A stretch of DNA of 24,722 nt from CAZBZG01 sp964496245 (GCA_964496245.1 CAZBZG010000027.1:1-24722), one strand, 5' to 3'; positions 8,310 to 15,654 are shown, numbered from the stretch's first letter. A program made the numbers and translations. Notes: a model not told the origin generated them from the letters alone.

Positions 8310-8338
8310 AGGATATGGATGCGAGGGGGGCAAGTCAA
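8310..8338 (-). promoter_or_regulatory. Sigma70-type promoter of the topo VI operon
   Basis: Read on the minus strand: TTGACT (8338-8333), a 17-bp spacer, then TATCCT (8315-8310). The predicted start of transcription near 8303 leaves a leader of about 43 nt before the topo VI B ATG. The -35 box matches the consensus at five of six positions and the spacing is ideal. Confidence 0.6.
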
Positions 8339-8487
8339 CGGTTGGGTTGAGGGGATGGGCCCGTGCGGGGCCGCGTGGGCCATTGGTCGCATGAATGCAG
8401 CGTTGCCTGTCATGCGCGCAATGGCACAAGGTTCAGAAGTTACGGTGGGATGCGATTGTGCCCGGGGGCGTCGGCGGGCCAGGGTGC

Positions 8488-8598
8488 CATGCCCACCTGA
8501 GGAAGGGCATGCCGCATCTCTGGCAGAAAGCCATGATCCGTGCGCCGTCACCATGCTGCGCAGAAGGACAACCGCATGCCCACGCAAGGGTGGGCATG
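8488..8598. repeat. Two CATGCCC palindromes in a 500-bp intergenic region
   Basis: The region 8261-8764 holds no gene I can support. Besides the topo VI promoter it contains two hairpins. One is CATGCCC / GGGCATG at 8488-8511 with a 10-nt loop. The other is CATGCCCAC / GTGGGCATG at 8575-8598 with a 6-nt loop. Both share the core of the palindrome at 4099-4124. The rest (8599-8764) is GC-rich with no recognisable signal. The hairpins lie downstream of the HDOD gene on the minus strand and upstream of the topo VI promoter. Confidence 0.65.
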
Positions 8599-8764
8599 GA
8601 CCCCGAACGTCCGCTGGTTTGCCTCCTGCTGTCTCGATTCGACTGGCACAGGAACAGACGGGCGGTTAGAGGCGTGACTCTTGGGGGGAGGGAGCGGGAA
8701 GCGGAGGTAGATGCCAGCGCAAAGGGCGCGCGACCGGGTCCGTGCGCTCGGGACGTCGCCCGCT

Positions 8765-9607
8765 TCACAGCTCGAAAAACGCGCCCGCGCGGTTGTACTC
8801 TTGGCCCACCTGGTCCATGAGCGCGCCCACGTCGTCCCAGGAAAGCGCGAGCTGCCCCCAAACCTCGGGGGCGAGGCGCGGGATCTTCCAGTCGCCGGGA
8901 AAGCCGGCGCAGAGGCTGCGGCTCAGGATGTCGGCGAAGTGGACCAGCGCGCAGAGCGGGGCTGCTTCCGCAGCCTTGCTGGGCGTGTGATGATGGCGCG
9001 TAGCCTCGATGATGGCGTCGGGCAGGTTCCAGCGGTCGAGGAGGAGAGCGCCCACTTCGTTGTGCGTGTAGTCGAGGAGTGCGGCTTCGGCCTCGCAGAA
9101 GAGGCAGTCCTCTTTGCGCACGTGCTCCATGATCCGCTTGACATCGTCGGCCATGTGCTGGTTCATGACCACCTTGCCCACCCCGTGGAGCAGCCCCCCC
9201 ATGAAGGCGTCTTCCTCCTGCCAGAGCCCGGTGCGCGCGGCCGTGGCCTGGCTGGCGATGGCCGTGCAGACCGAGTGCCGCCAGAAGCCCCGGAGGTCGA
9301 ATTCGCGCGCCCCCTTCTTCTTGAACGCGTCGAAGATAAAGGCCGAGAGCGCGAGGTTGCGCACCGTGTTGAAGCCCAGGATCACGACCGCGTAGGTGAT
9401 GGTCGTGATGCGGCGCGGGAATCCATAGAAGGGGCTGTTCACCAGCTTGAGGATCTTGGCCGAGAGCGAGATGTCCTGGCTGATCACGTCGTTGATGTCG
9501 GCAGCCGATGCATCGGGGTCGTTCACCATCTGGTTGACGCGGGCCACCACATCCGGCAGGGTGGGCAGGTCGGAGATGGTGGTGATCAGGTCCTGCAGGT
9601 CAGGCAC
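8765..9607 (-). CDS. HDOD-domain protein
   Basis: 280 residues, nearly all one HDOD domain (about 5-210), a non-catalytic relative of HD phosphohydrolases common in signalling proteins. Seen: ISDLPTLPDVVARVNQMVND at the start, ISLSAKILKLVNSPFYG, the LG-x-x-x-V-R-N-L-A core (LGFNTVRNLAL) and GLLHGVGKVVM. In the last, the position of the HD metal pair reads H141-G142, so metal-dependent hydrolysis is not expected. It has no receiver, kinase or GGDEF domain. The start is GTG at 9607, inside the last codons of the upstream small gene (8-bp overlap), with a G-rich ribosome site. The two are probably co-translated and may act as a pair. HDOD proteins are linked to chemotaxis, motility and c-di-GMP signalling, but nothing nearby fixes the role here. 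Confidence 0.88.
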   Translation of the reverse strand: MPDLQDLITTISDLPTLPDVVARVNQMVNDPDASAADINDVISQDISLSAKILKLVNSPFYGFPRRITTITYAVVILGFNTVRNLALSAFIFDAFKKKGAREFDLRGFWRHSVCTAIASQATAARTGLWQEEDAFMGGLLHGVGKVVMNQHMADDVKRIMEHVRKEDCLFCEAEAALLDYTHNEVGALLLDRWNLPDAIIEATRHHHTPSKAAEAAPLCALVHFADILSRSLCAGFPGDWKIPRLAPEVWGQLALSWDDVGALMDQVGQEYNRAGAFFEL

Positions 9608-9956
9608 GCACGTCCCCCCGCTTGGCCCGGTCGAGCGCCAACCGGAACAGCTCTTTCATGAGCGCGTCGCCCATCACGTCGCGGAACATGTGCTCGACCC
9701 GTTCCATGCGCTCGCGCGTGTTGGCGTCGAGCTCTTCGGATGCGGCCTGATCCATTGCTGCCTTGGCCTCGCGCGCCCCGGCTTCGGCCGCATTTTCCAT
9801 GATGACGATGGTTTCGATGGCATGACGCGCGAGCACGCGGCAGTGGCTGTCGGTGAGGGCCGTGCCCGCGCTCAGCATGGTGCGGCCGTTCTCGTCCAAG
9901 ATGTCCCGGCCGAGCACCATGCCTGCGGCTGTCTCGGATGTGGGGATTTCTTTCAT
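9600..9956 (-). CDS. Small protein resembling the N-terminal domain of HD-GYP proteins
   Basis: 118 residues. Residues 8-55 (AAGMVLGRDILDENGRTMLSAGTALTD, then an I-E-T-I-V-I-M strand) match the short beta-rich domain that often precedes HD-GYP phosphodiesterase domains. Here no HD-GYP follows: the rest is an Ala/Glu-rich helical tail. The next gene is an HDOD protein overlapping by 8 bp. A natural reading is a split two-component version of an architecture usually found on one chain. ATG at 9956 has an AGGACCAGG ribosome site. A candidate promoter lies about 60 bp upstream. Confidence 0.7.
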   Translation of the reverse strand: MKEIPTSETAAGMVLGRDILDENGRTMLSAGTALTDSHCRVLARHAIETIVIMENAAEAGAREAKAAMDQAASEELDANTRERMERVEHMFRDVMGDALMKELFRLALDRAKRGDVRA

Positions 9957-10016
9957 GCCTGGTCCTGGCTCGCGTTGGGCCGCAGTAAGAATGCCCCTGG
10001 CGCGTTCAGCACGCGA

Positions 10017-10044
10017 ACCGTACCAGATTTGCGAGAAATGGCAA
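10017..10044 (-). promoter_or_regulatory. Candidate promoter for the small protein / HDOD pair
   Basis: On the minus strand: TTGCCA (10044-10039), 16-bp spacer, TACGGT (10022-10017). The predicted start near 10010 leaves a leader of about 54 nt. The -10 box is a weaker match than the other promoters in this window. Confidence 0.4.
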
Positions 10045-10093
10045 GAGATTTCGCGGAAGCGCGGCCCGCGCGACCGGGTCGGGGCTTTTGCCC

Positions 10094-10122
10094 TTGAAGA
10101 TCGGACGCTCGGGGGCTATATG
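10094..10122 (+). promoter_or_regulatory. Candidate promoter for the nitroreductase gene
   Basis: TTGAAG (10094-10099), 17-bp spacer, TATATG (10117-10122). Transcription would begin near 10129, about 20 nt before the ATG, and the leader contains the ribosome site. It lies back to back with the candidate promoter for the HDOD pair. Confidence 0.45.
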
Positions 10123-10149
10123 TGGCAGACTGGAAAGGAGGAGAGGATC

Positions 10150-10662
10150 ATGGATGTCTACGAAGCCATTCGCACCCGCAAGAGCGTACGCGCCTGGGCC
10201 GAACGGGACGTGCCCGAGGACGCGCTCAAACGCGTGCTCGCGGCCGGCCGGCTGGCGCCCAGCGCCAAGAACCTCCAGGAGTGGCGGTTCGTGGTCGTGC
10301 GGGACGCGCAGAAGCGCGCCCAGCTGCTCGAGGCGGCCAAGGGCCAGACCTTTGTGGGCGAGGCGCCCGTGGTGATCGCGTGCTGCGCGGAGACCGACAA
10401 CCACGTCATGACCTGCGGCCAGCTCTGCTATCCCATCGACGTGGCCATCGCCATGGATCACATGACCCTGGCGGCCGTGGCCGAAGGTCTGGGCACCTGC
10501 TGGATCGGGGCGTTCTACGAGGACAAGGTCAAGGAGATCCTCGGCATCCCCGAGGCCATCCGGGTGGTGGACCTGCTGCCGCTGGGCGTCCCGGCAGATC
10601 CCAACCCGGTCGAGAAGTCGCGTCTGTCGCTCGACGAGATCGTGCACTGGGACGCCTGGTAG
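10150..10662 (+). CDS. Nitroreductase-family flavoprotein
   Basis: 170 residues, typical of the short single-domain FMN nitroreductases that reduce nitro compounds, quinones or enones with NAD(P)H. FMN-binding signatures are visible: RTRKSVRAW at 8-16 and APSAKNLQEWRFVVV at 36-50, followed by GLGTCWIGAF at 113-122 and LLPLGVPAD at 142-150. The natural substrate cannot be read from the sequence. Three of its four cysteines lie together at 79, 89 and 93 (CA, TC, LC); it is unclear whether they bind metal. ATG at 10150 follows a strong AAGGAGG site at the right distance. The open frame upstream to 9853 overlaps the divergent promoter region and is not expected to be translated. The gene appears monocistronic, since a separate promoter follows its stop. 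Confidence 0.88.
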   Translation: MDVYEAIRTRKSVRAWAERDVPEDALKRVLAAGRLAPSAKNLQEWRFVVVRDAQKRAQLLEAAKGQTFVGEAPVVIACCAETDNHVMTCGQLCYPIDVAIAMDHMTLAAVAEGLGTCWIGAFYEDKVKEILGIPEAIRVVDLLPLGVPADPNPVEKSRLSLDEIVHWDAW

Positions 10663-10668
10663 CGCGCC

Positions 10669-10698
10669 CTGGCACCAGGCGGGTCCTTTCGCTACAAT
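10669..10698 (+). promoter_or_regulatory. Promoter for the CvpA-like / hydrolase pair
   Basis: CTGGCA (10669-10674), 18-bp spacer, TACAAT (10693-10698). The -10 box is close to consensus and the -35 matches at four positions. The predicted start near 10705 leaves an 80-nt leader before the GTG start at 10785. Confidence 0.5.
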
Positions 10699-10784
10699 GT
10701 ACCTGGAGGGACGCGTCGCGCCGTGTCCCGGACGTGAGCCGGCCGCGCGGCGCGCGGTCCGCTGGGGGTCGCCGAGGAAGTCCC

Positions 10785-11402
10785 GTGAACTGGATCGACG
10801 TTCTCATCATCGCCACCATGGTGCTCTGCTTCATCCTGGGGCTGCTCTCGGGATTGGTCTGGCAGGTCGCGGGCATCGTCGCGCTCGTGGTGGGGGTCGT
10901 GGCCACCATCTTCTTCGGCCCGCCCGTGAGCGCGGCCTTGCTCCGCTGGATCGAGAACGCGGCCATCGCGAGGCTGCTCGCCTACATCGGCGTCTTCTCG
11001 CTCGCCAGCATGGCTGTGCGCGTGCTCGCCACGGTCTTCAGCAACATGCTCGAACGCCTGCACCTCGAGAAGCTGGACAAGCTGCTCGGCGGCGTGGTCG
11101 GGGCGGTCAAGGCCCTGCTCATCTGCGCCATCCTCATCGTGATCGCCGAGCGCCTGGGGACCCCGGGCTGGCGCCGTGCCGCGCACGAGAGTCTGCTCGG
11201 CGGCGTGGTCGTGTCCGTGGTCGATTTCGTGGCCGGCAAGGCCGACACCTACGACGTCAAGCAGAAGGCGCGGGACGCGTGGGAGAAGGGCAGGGCTGCG
11301 GCCGAAGACCTGCACGAGCGGGGGGCGTCCCTGCTCCAAGGGGAAGACGGCCATACCCAGGAGGCGGGCGACGCCATGCAGCCGGACGCCGGCACGGAGT
11401 GA
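10785..11402 (+). CDS. CvpA-family membrane protein
   Basis: 205 residues with four predicted membrane helices (about 4-22, 24-45, 62-88, 108-127). The N-terminus NWIDVLIIATM...GLLSGLVWQ matches the CvpA (colicin V production) family, in which N-W-x-D and a G-x-x-x-G-L turn are conserved. The cytoplasmic C-terminus is a charged helix followed by an acidic, probably disordered tail (GEDGHTQEAGDAMQPDAGTE). The family's function is poorly defined; it is linked to envelope homeostasis. The start is GTG at 10785 with GAGGAAG at seven bases. The frame is open far upstream, but only the part after this GTG looks like protein. The hydrolase gene begins 3 bp after its stop, and the GGAG ribosome site of that gene overlaps the stop, so the two are coupled. 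Confidence 0.82.
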   Translation: MNWIDVLIIATMVLCFILGLLSGLVWQVAGIVALVVGVVATIFFGPPVSAALLRWIENAAIARLLAYIGVFSLASMAVRVLATVFSNMLERLHLEKLDKLLGGVVGAVKALLICAILIVIAERLGTPGWRRAAHESLLGGVVVSVVDFVAGKADTYDVKQKARDAWEKGRAAAEDLHERGASLLQGEDGHTQEAGDAMQPDAGTE

Positions 11403-11405
11403 GCC

Positions 11406-12281
11406 ATGGCCGAACGCGTGCCGTCGGGCGTGGAAGGCGTGGTCGAAGAATCGGTCGTCTTCGAACGTGAGGCAGCTGGCCGGTCCCTGCAGTTGGTCGG
11501 CACGCTGGCCCTGCCCGAGGTCCTGCCACCCGCTCCTGCGACGGCCGTGGTCACGATTCACGGGTGGGCGGGCACACGCACAGGCCCCCATCGCCTCTTC
11601 GTGCGGCTCGGCCGCGCGCTCGCGGCTGCCGGGGTGCCGGCCCTGCGCTTCGATCTCTCCGGCCGCGGCGTGTCCGACGGCCAAGCCCCTACCACCTGTC
11701 TGGACGACATGATCGCCGACACCGTGGCCGCGGTCCGTTTCCTCCGCGAACACGTCGGGTGCCGCCAAACAGCGCTCTGCGGCATCTGCTCGGGCGGGAA
11801 CGTGGCCATCGGCGCCGCCACCCTGGAGCCGGTGCGCGCCTTGGCCCTCATCAGCACGCTCCCCTTTGCGCCGCGGACCGGCCGCATGGCCTGGCGCAAG
11901 ACCACGGCCTATCTCAAGAAGTACGCGGCCAAGGCCCTGGAGGCTGATTCGTGGAAGCGGCTCGTGCGCGGGCAGATCGATCCCGAGGGCGTGGCCCGCA
12001 CGCTGGCGGCCAGCGGCAGGGAATCGGCTGAGGACCGGAAGCTCAAGGACTCCAGGCGCGACATCCCGGCGGCCTTTGCAGCGCTGGCCGTGCCGTGCCT
12101 GTTCGTGTACGGGGACGCCGACCCCGAGGCCCGGCCCGCGTGGGAGCACTACCACGACTTCTGCCGCCGCCACGACATTCCTGTCGAGTCCCTCTTCGTC
12201 GAGGGGGCGAACCACAACTACTACAGCCGCACCTGGAGCCGGCAGGTGGAGGACGCGGTCGAGTCCTTTCTCCTCCGGTAG
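11406..12281 (+). CDS. Alpha/beta hydrolase with a cysteine at the nucleophile position
   Basis: 291 residues with a complete alpha/beta-hydrolase fold: oxyanion segment IHGWAG at 51-56, a DLSGRG loop at 83-88, nucleophile elbow G126-I-C128-S-G130, candidate acid D237 or D239 in YGDADP, and catalytic H270 in EGANHNYY. The elbow reads GxCxG rather than GxSxG, as in dienelactone hydrolases and exosortase-associated hydrolases. No signal peptide, so cytoplasmic. The substrate is unknown. It is co-transcribed with the CvpA-like gene. A helical lid of about 60 residues (160-220), rich in Lys and Arg, lies between strands 6 and 7. Nothing obvious ends the transcript after its stop. Confidence 0.85.
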   Translation: MAERVPSGVEGVVEESVVFEREAAGRSLQLVGTLALPEVLPPAPATAVVTIHGWAGTRTGPHRLFVRLGRALAAAGVPALRFDLSGRGVSDGQAPTTCLDDMIADTVAAVRFLREHVGCRQTALCGICSGGNVAIGAATLEPVRALALISTLPFAPRTGRMAWRKTTAYLKKYAAKALEADSWKRLVRGQIDPEGVARTLAASGRESAEDRKLKDSRRDIPAAFAALAVPCLFVYGDADPEARPAWEHYHDFCRRHDIPVESLFVEGANHNYYSRTWSRQVEDAVESFLLR

Positions 12282-12340
12282 GGCATCGCGTCCGACGGGG
12301 GCGCGGCTCGCGTCGCGAATCCCCGCCGGGGCGCGGGCCA

Positions 12341-12376
12341 GGACCCGGCCGGTCTGGCCGGTATGGTCGGTCTGGC
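12341..12376. repeat. 9-bp periodic CGGTCTGGC repeat
   Basis: Three consecutive 9-bp units, cggtctggc, cggtatggt and cggtctggc (12350-12376), with a diverged fourth unit before them (ggacccggc, 12341-12349). It lies in the 340-bp gap 12282-12621 between the hydrolase and the TPR gene. That gap otherwise contains no gene, only the leader hairpins described separately. The period equals that of the repeats at 2496 and 6366, although the sequence differs. Confidence 0.55.
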
Positions 12377-12498
12377 GCGCCCCTCTCCCTCCAACTCCTT
12401 CCGGAGCAGTGGCTTGTCGGTGAGGCCGGGTGAGATGCACTATCCTCGCATTATGCCTGCAGTTCCAAATCCATCTATCCGATAAAAGTAGAGACCTT

Positions 12499-12548
12499 CT
12501 CTCCCCGAGGAGAGGATGGGGTGGTGGACGGCAGAGGAGCCGTCTGCC
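12499..12548 (+). promoter_or_regulatory. Hairpin leader upstream of the TPR gene
   Basis: A first hairpin has perfect 6-bp arms CTCTCC / GGAGAG at 12499-12514. Next come two hairpins that cannot form together: GACGGC / GCCGTC at 12527-12544, and GGCAGA / TCTGCC at 12530-12548. The TPR start codon is 74 bp further on. No terminator T-run or known riboswitch core was recognised, so a regulatory role is only a possibility. I could not identify a convincing promoter for the TPR gene. Confidence 0.3.
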
Positions 12549-12621
12549 TGGACGCGCATAAGACAACGCGATGCCTGGAACGGGCAACTGCGGATTCGGG
12601 AAACAGGAAAGGGAGACGGTT

Positions 12622-15534
12622 ATGATTGCTTGTCGTAGATGGGTGCGCGCGGTGGTGCTTCTGTCGCTTGCCGCTGCCGCTCTGGGGGTCGTCGGCGCCG
12701 AGGCCTGGGCCTGGCCCTGGACCCAGAACAAGGCGGACTACCTGGATCTCGGCGACGTGATGAAATCGCCGCAGGCATTTCTTGGACGAACCATCCGGTT
12801 CAAGTGCCGGTTCGCCCTGCGGGGCAATCTCTACAAAGATTTCAACACCCGCTTCAACTCGGCCGAGCATGCGAACTTCGCGGTCTGGCCGCTCGAGTCG
12901 CAGCTCTGGGATACGGCCGAACGGCGCAACGTGCTGCCGACCCTCTACGTGGACAAGTCGAAGGCGGCGAATCTGCGCGTCTTGAACGACGTCAAGCGCT
13001 ACGACGTCGTGGACGTCAAGGGGCAAGTCGTGAGCGCCTACTCCGGCCTGCCCTGGGTGCTGGTCGACGAGATCAAGAAGCTCGATCTCGAAGACCAGGT
13101 CCTGACCGACCGCGCACTCAAGCACATTCGCCTCGGCTCGGATCTGGTCGACCAGGGCAAGGGCGAGATCGCCGCGCGTCACCTCGAAATGGTGCTCGAA
13201 GCGGGCGTGGCCAAGGATCACAAGGTCTTCGTCCTGCGCACGTTGGGCAAGGCCCACAAGATCGCCGGCAATCTGGCTGCGGCCGAGACCCGGCTGGAGG
13301 AGGCGATCGAGCTCAAAGACGATGCGCCCGAGACCCACCTGCTGCTCGCCGAGGTGCGTCTCGCGCGTGAGGATGCCAGCGGCGTCATCGCCAGCTGCAA
13401 GCGCGTGCTGGATCTCACCGCGGACCATCCCGAGGTCCATGGCTTGATGGGCGAAGCGTACGGCATGCAGGGGCAGATCGACAAGGCGCTGGAACAGTGC
13501 GACCTGGCGGCGGCGGTGCCCGGGCTGAGCTTGGAAGAAGGGGGCATGGTCGAGATCCGCCGCGCGCGCGTCCTGGTGGCCGCCCACCGCTACGCGGACG
13601 CGGTGCGCGCCTATGCCCAGGCCATCCGGCAGGACAATCCCCTGGCCAGCGAACCGTGGGTGCGCAAGGAGATCGGCCGGCTGTACGAGAGCCGCTACGA
13701 TGCCACGGGCGACCGCAAGAACCTGCAGGAAGCCATGCGCGAATACACGAACGCAAACGTGCTCTCCAACAACCAGGACCCCGAGGGGCTCTTCCTGGCG
13801 GCGCGCGCCGCGTACAAGGAGGCCAAGGCGGCCGAGGCGGGTGCGTTCGGAAAGGCCAAGGAACTGCTGGAGCGATGCGTGAGCGTGGACCGGCACTACC
13901 TGCCCGCGCGCGTGTTGCGGGGCAAGATCGCCCTGTCCGAAGGCAATTCGGAGGAGGCCAAGCAGATCTTCGAAGAGCTGGTGCAGAACGGTGCCCGCAA
14001 CGCCGACACCCTGCTGGCGCTGGCCGGCGTCTACGAGGACATGGGCCTGAAGGCCGAGGCCAAGGATGCCTATGGCCAGGTCGTGGAGCTCGTGCCCGAC
14101 AATCGCAAGGCACTCGAGCATCATGCGCAACTCGCCGAAGAGCTGGGCGATCTGGCGGCGGCCAAGTCGAGCCTGGCGGCTCTCGTGGATCTCGCCCCCA
14201 AGGATTCGGCTTATGCCATGCGGCTGGGAAGACTGTACTTCCGCACGGGCGACTACGCCACAGCCGCCCAGGTCCTCCAGACGGCGGCCGAAGCGCCTGG
14301 CGCGCAGGGCGAGGCCGCGGGCATCCTGCTCGGCCGGGCCCGGGCGCTGGGGGGCGATGGGGCCGGTGCCGAGGCCGCGCTCCGGGCGGTGCTCAAGGAA
14401 AACCCCCGGAACACCGAAGCCATGGGACGCCTGGCCATGCTGCTGGCCGACCAGGGCAAGAAGAGCGCCGAGGCGTTGGACCTCGCCCTGAGAGCCTATG
14501 CCAAGGAGCAGGGCAATCCCATGTACGCCGACATCCTGGCCTGGGCCCAGGTCCAGGCCGGCCAACCCGACAAGGCGGTCGAGACCCTCGAAGGCATCCC
14601 GGCTGATCGGCGCGGACGGTTGGCCTGGTATCATCTCGCGGTGGCCCGTTACGAGAGCGGCGACCTCGCGGGTGCGCGGCAGGCAGCCCAGAGCGCGGCA
14701 GCCCCGGCTGCAGAGGGTGAACTCGAACCGGTCGTCCGGGCCGTGCAGGCCCGCGTCAAGGCATTGCTCGAGGCGATCGACAAGGCCGAACAGGCGCCCC
14801 AGCCGGAAGCGCGTTTGCTCAAGAACGAACAGGCCCGGCACAAGGATGGCGCTGAGCCGGCAGCGGCAGACGAGCCGCAGAACGCGGTCGAGGCGAAGGC
14901 GGACGCGATTCGCGACAGACTGGAGAAGATCGACGTCAGCGAACAGTCGGAACCCAGTCCCGCTCCGTCCACGTCGGAAGCGGTCCCCCCCGCCGACGAG
15001 ACCGAGCCTCCGTCTCAGCCGGCGACCGACGTGAAACCCAAGTTCCAGGCCGACAGGAGGCCGGCCCGGGACGACGTCGCCGAGATCTGGACGCGGGACC
15101 CCCGGCCTGCCGAACCGCAGAAGCCGGCTCCGGCTTCCAAGCGCGAGACACCGACGGCCCGCCAGGACAAGGGCACGGTCGAGATCCCGGGTGTGGTCGA
15201 GCCCGATTTCGGGACCGACATTTCCACGCTGGCCGGTCCGGAAAAGCCGGCCATCAACACGGTCCGCGACCTTCCGGCGCTCCCGGATACGCGTGTGACC
15301 GAGTCTGTGGCGCCCGCCGAAATCGAATTGCCGGCCAAGCCGGCAGAGGCGGAATCGCAGCCCGTGGCCGAGTCGAATGCGAACGAGGCGCCCGCCCCTT
15401 CCATCGAGGTCGAATGGGAGGATGCGCCGGTGGCGTCCGACACAGAGAAGAAGTCCGCGCCTGTGGCCGAGCCGGAGCAGGACCAGGGGCTTCCCAAGAA
15501 CAGCGTCAATGGGCTGCCGGATTGGGCCAAGTAG
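12622..15534 (+). CDS. Exported TPR-repeat protein with a long disordered tail
   Basis: 970 residues. Residues 1-30 are a signal peptide (RR, a hydrophobic stretch, then AEAWA before W31). Residues 38-150 form a compact domain of unknown family (LGDVMKSPQAFLGRTIRFKC through VVDVKGQVVSAYSG) that reads like an OB-type barrel. From about 165 to 720 are many TPR units, e.g. ARHLEMVLEAGVAKDH, AETRLEEAIELKDDAPETH, AKDAYGQVVELVPDNRKAL. From about 726 to 970 the chain is Pro/Ala/Glu-rich and probably disordered, ending NSVNGLPDWAK. It probably works in the periplasm as a scaffold for an envelope assembly; the partner is unknown. ATG at 12622 follows a GGAAAGGGAG site. The gene is monocistronic, with a strong terminator after it. 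A 1059-residue open frame on the other strand is an antisense shadow. Confidence 0.85.
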   Translation: MIACRRWVRAVVLLSLAAAALGVVGAEAWAWPWTQNKADYLDLGDVMKSPQAFLGRTIRFKCRFALRGNLYKDFNTRFNSAEHANFAVWPLESQLWDTAERRNVLPTLYVDKSKAANLRVLNDVKRYDVVDVKGQVVSAYSGLPWVLVDEIKKLDLEDQVLTDRALKHIRLGSDLVDQGKGEIAARHLEMVLEAGVAKDHKVFVLRTLGKAHKIAGNLAAAETRLEEAIELKDDAPETHLLLAEVRLAREDASGVIASCKRVLDLTADHPEVHGLMGEAYGMQGQIDKALEQCDLAAAVPGLSLEEGGMVEIRRARVLVAAHRYADAVRAYAQAIRQDNPLASEPWVRKEIGRLYESRYDATGDRKNLQEAMREYTNANVLSNNQDPEGLFLAARAAYKEAKAAEAGAFGKAKELLERCVSVDRHYLPARVLRGKIALSEGNSEEAKQIFEELVQNGARNADTLLALAGVYEDMGLKAEAKDAYGQVVELVPDNRKALEHHAQLAEELGDLAAAKSSLAALVDLAPKDSAYAMRLGRLYFRTGDYATAAQVLQTAAEAPGAQGEAAGILLGRARALGGDGAGAEAALRAVLKENPRNTEAMGRLAMLLADQGKKSAEALDLALRAYAKEQGNPMYADILAWAQVQAGQPDKAVETLEGIPADRRGRLAWYHLAVARYESGDLAGARQAAQSAAAPAAEGELEPVVRAVQARVKALLEAIDKAEQAPQPEARLLKNEQARHKDGAEPAAADEPQNAVEAKADAIRDRLEKIDVSEQSEPSPAPSTSEAVPPADETEPPSQPATDVKPKFQADRRPARDDVAEIWTRDPRPAEPQKPAPASKRETPTARQDKGTVEIPGVVEPDFGTDISTLAGPEKPAINTVRDLPALPDTRVTESVAPAEIELPAKPAEAESQPVAESNANEAPAPSIEVEWEDAPVASDTEKKSAPVAEPEQDQGLPKNSVNGLPDWAK

Positions 15535-15560
15535 GCGCCTACTGCGCTTCTCACTTCGCG

Positions 15561-15598
15561 CGCGGGGCAGGCCAGACGGCCTGCCCCGCGTTCTCTTT
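15561..15598 (+). terminator. Intrinsic terminator after the TPR gene
   Basis: A 13-bp perfect stem CGCGGGGCAGGCC / GGCCTGCCCCGCG (15561-15573 and 15578-15590) with an AGAC loop, followed by TTCTCTTT. It starts 26 bp after the TPR stop and separates it from the convergent ADP-ribosylglycohydrolase gene. On the opposite strand there is no T-run after the stem, so it probably acts only rightwards. Confidence 0.85.
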
Positions 15599-15654
15599 GG
15601 CTCAGGGGCGTTGCGATTGCACGCGGGCGTCCGCAGCGGGGCCCGGCCGGACAT

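Noticed and set aside
6399..8429. 676-codon minus-strand frame overlapping topo VI B
   Set aside because: A different frame of the same strand, with Pro/Arg/His-rich composition. All topo VI motifs are in the other frame.
8395..8820. Possible small gene in the 500-bp gap between topo VI B and the HDOD gene
   Set aside because: It crosses two palindromes and the end of the HDOD gene, with Arg/Pro/Cys-rich composition and no ribosome site.
12475..15654. 1059-codon open frame on the minus strand
   Set aside because: Antisense to the TPR gene, which has a signal peptide, ribosome site, regular TPR repeats and a terminator. The shadow is Leu/Arg/Gly-rich with no motif.
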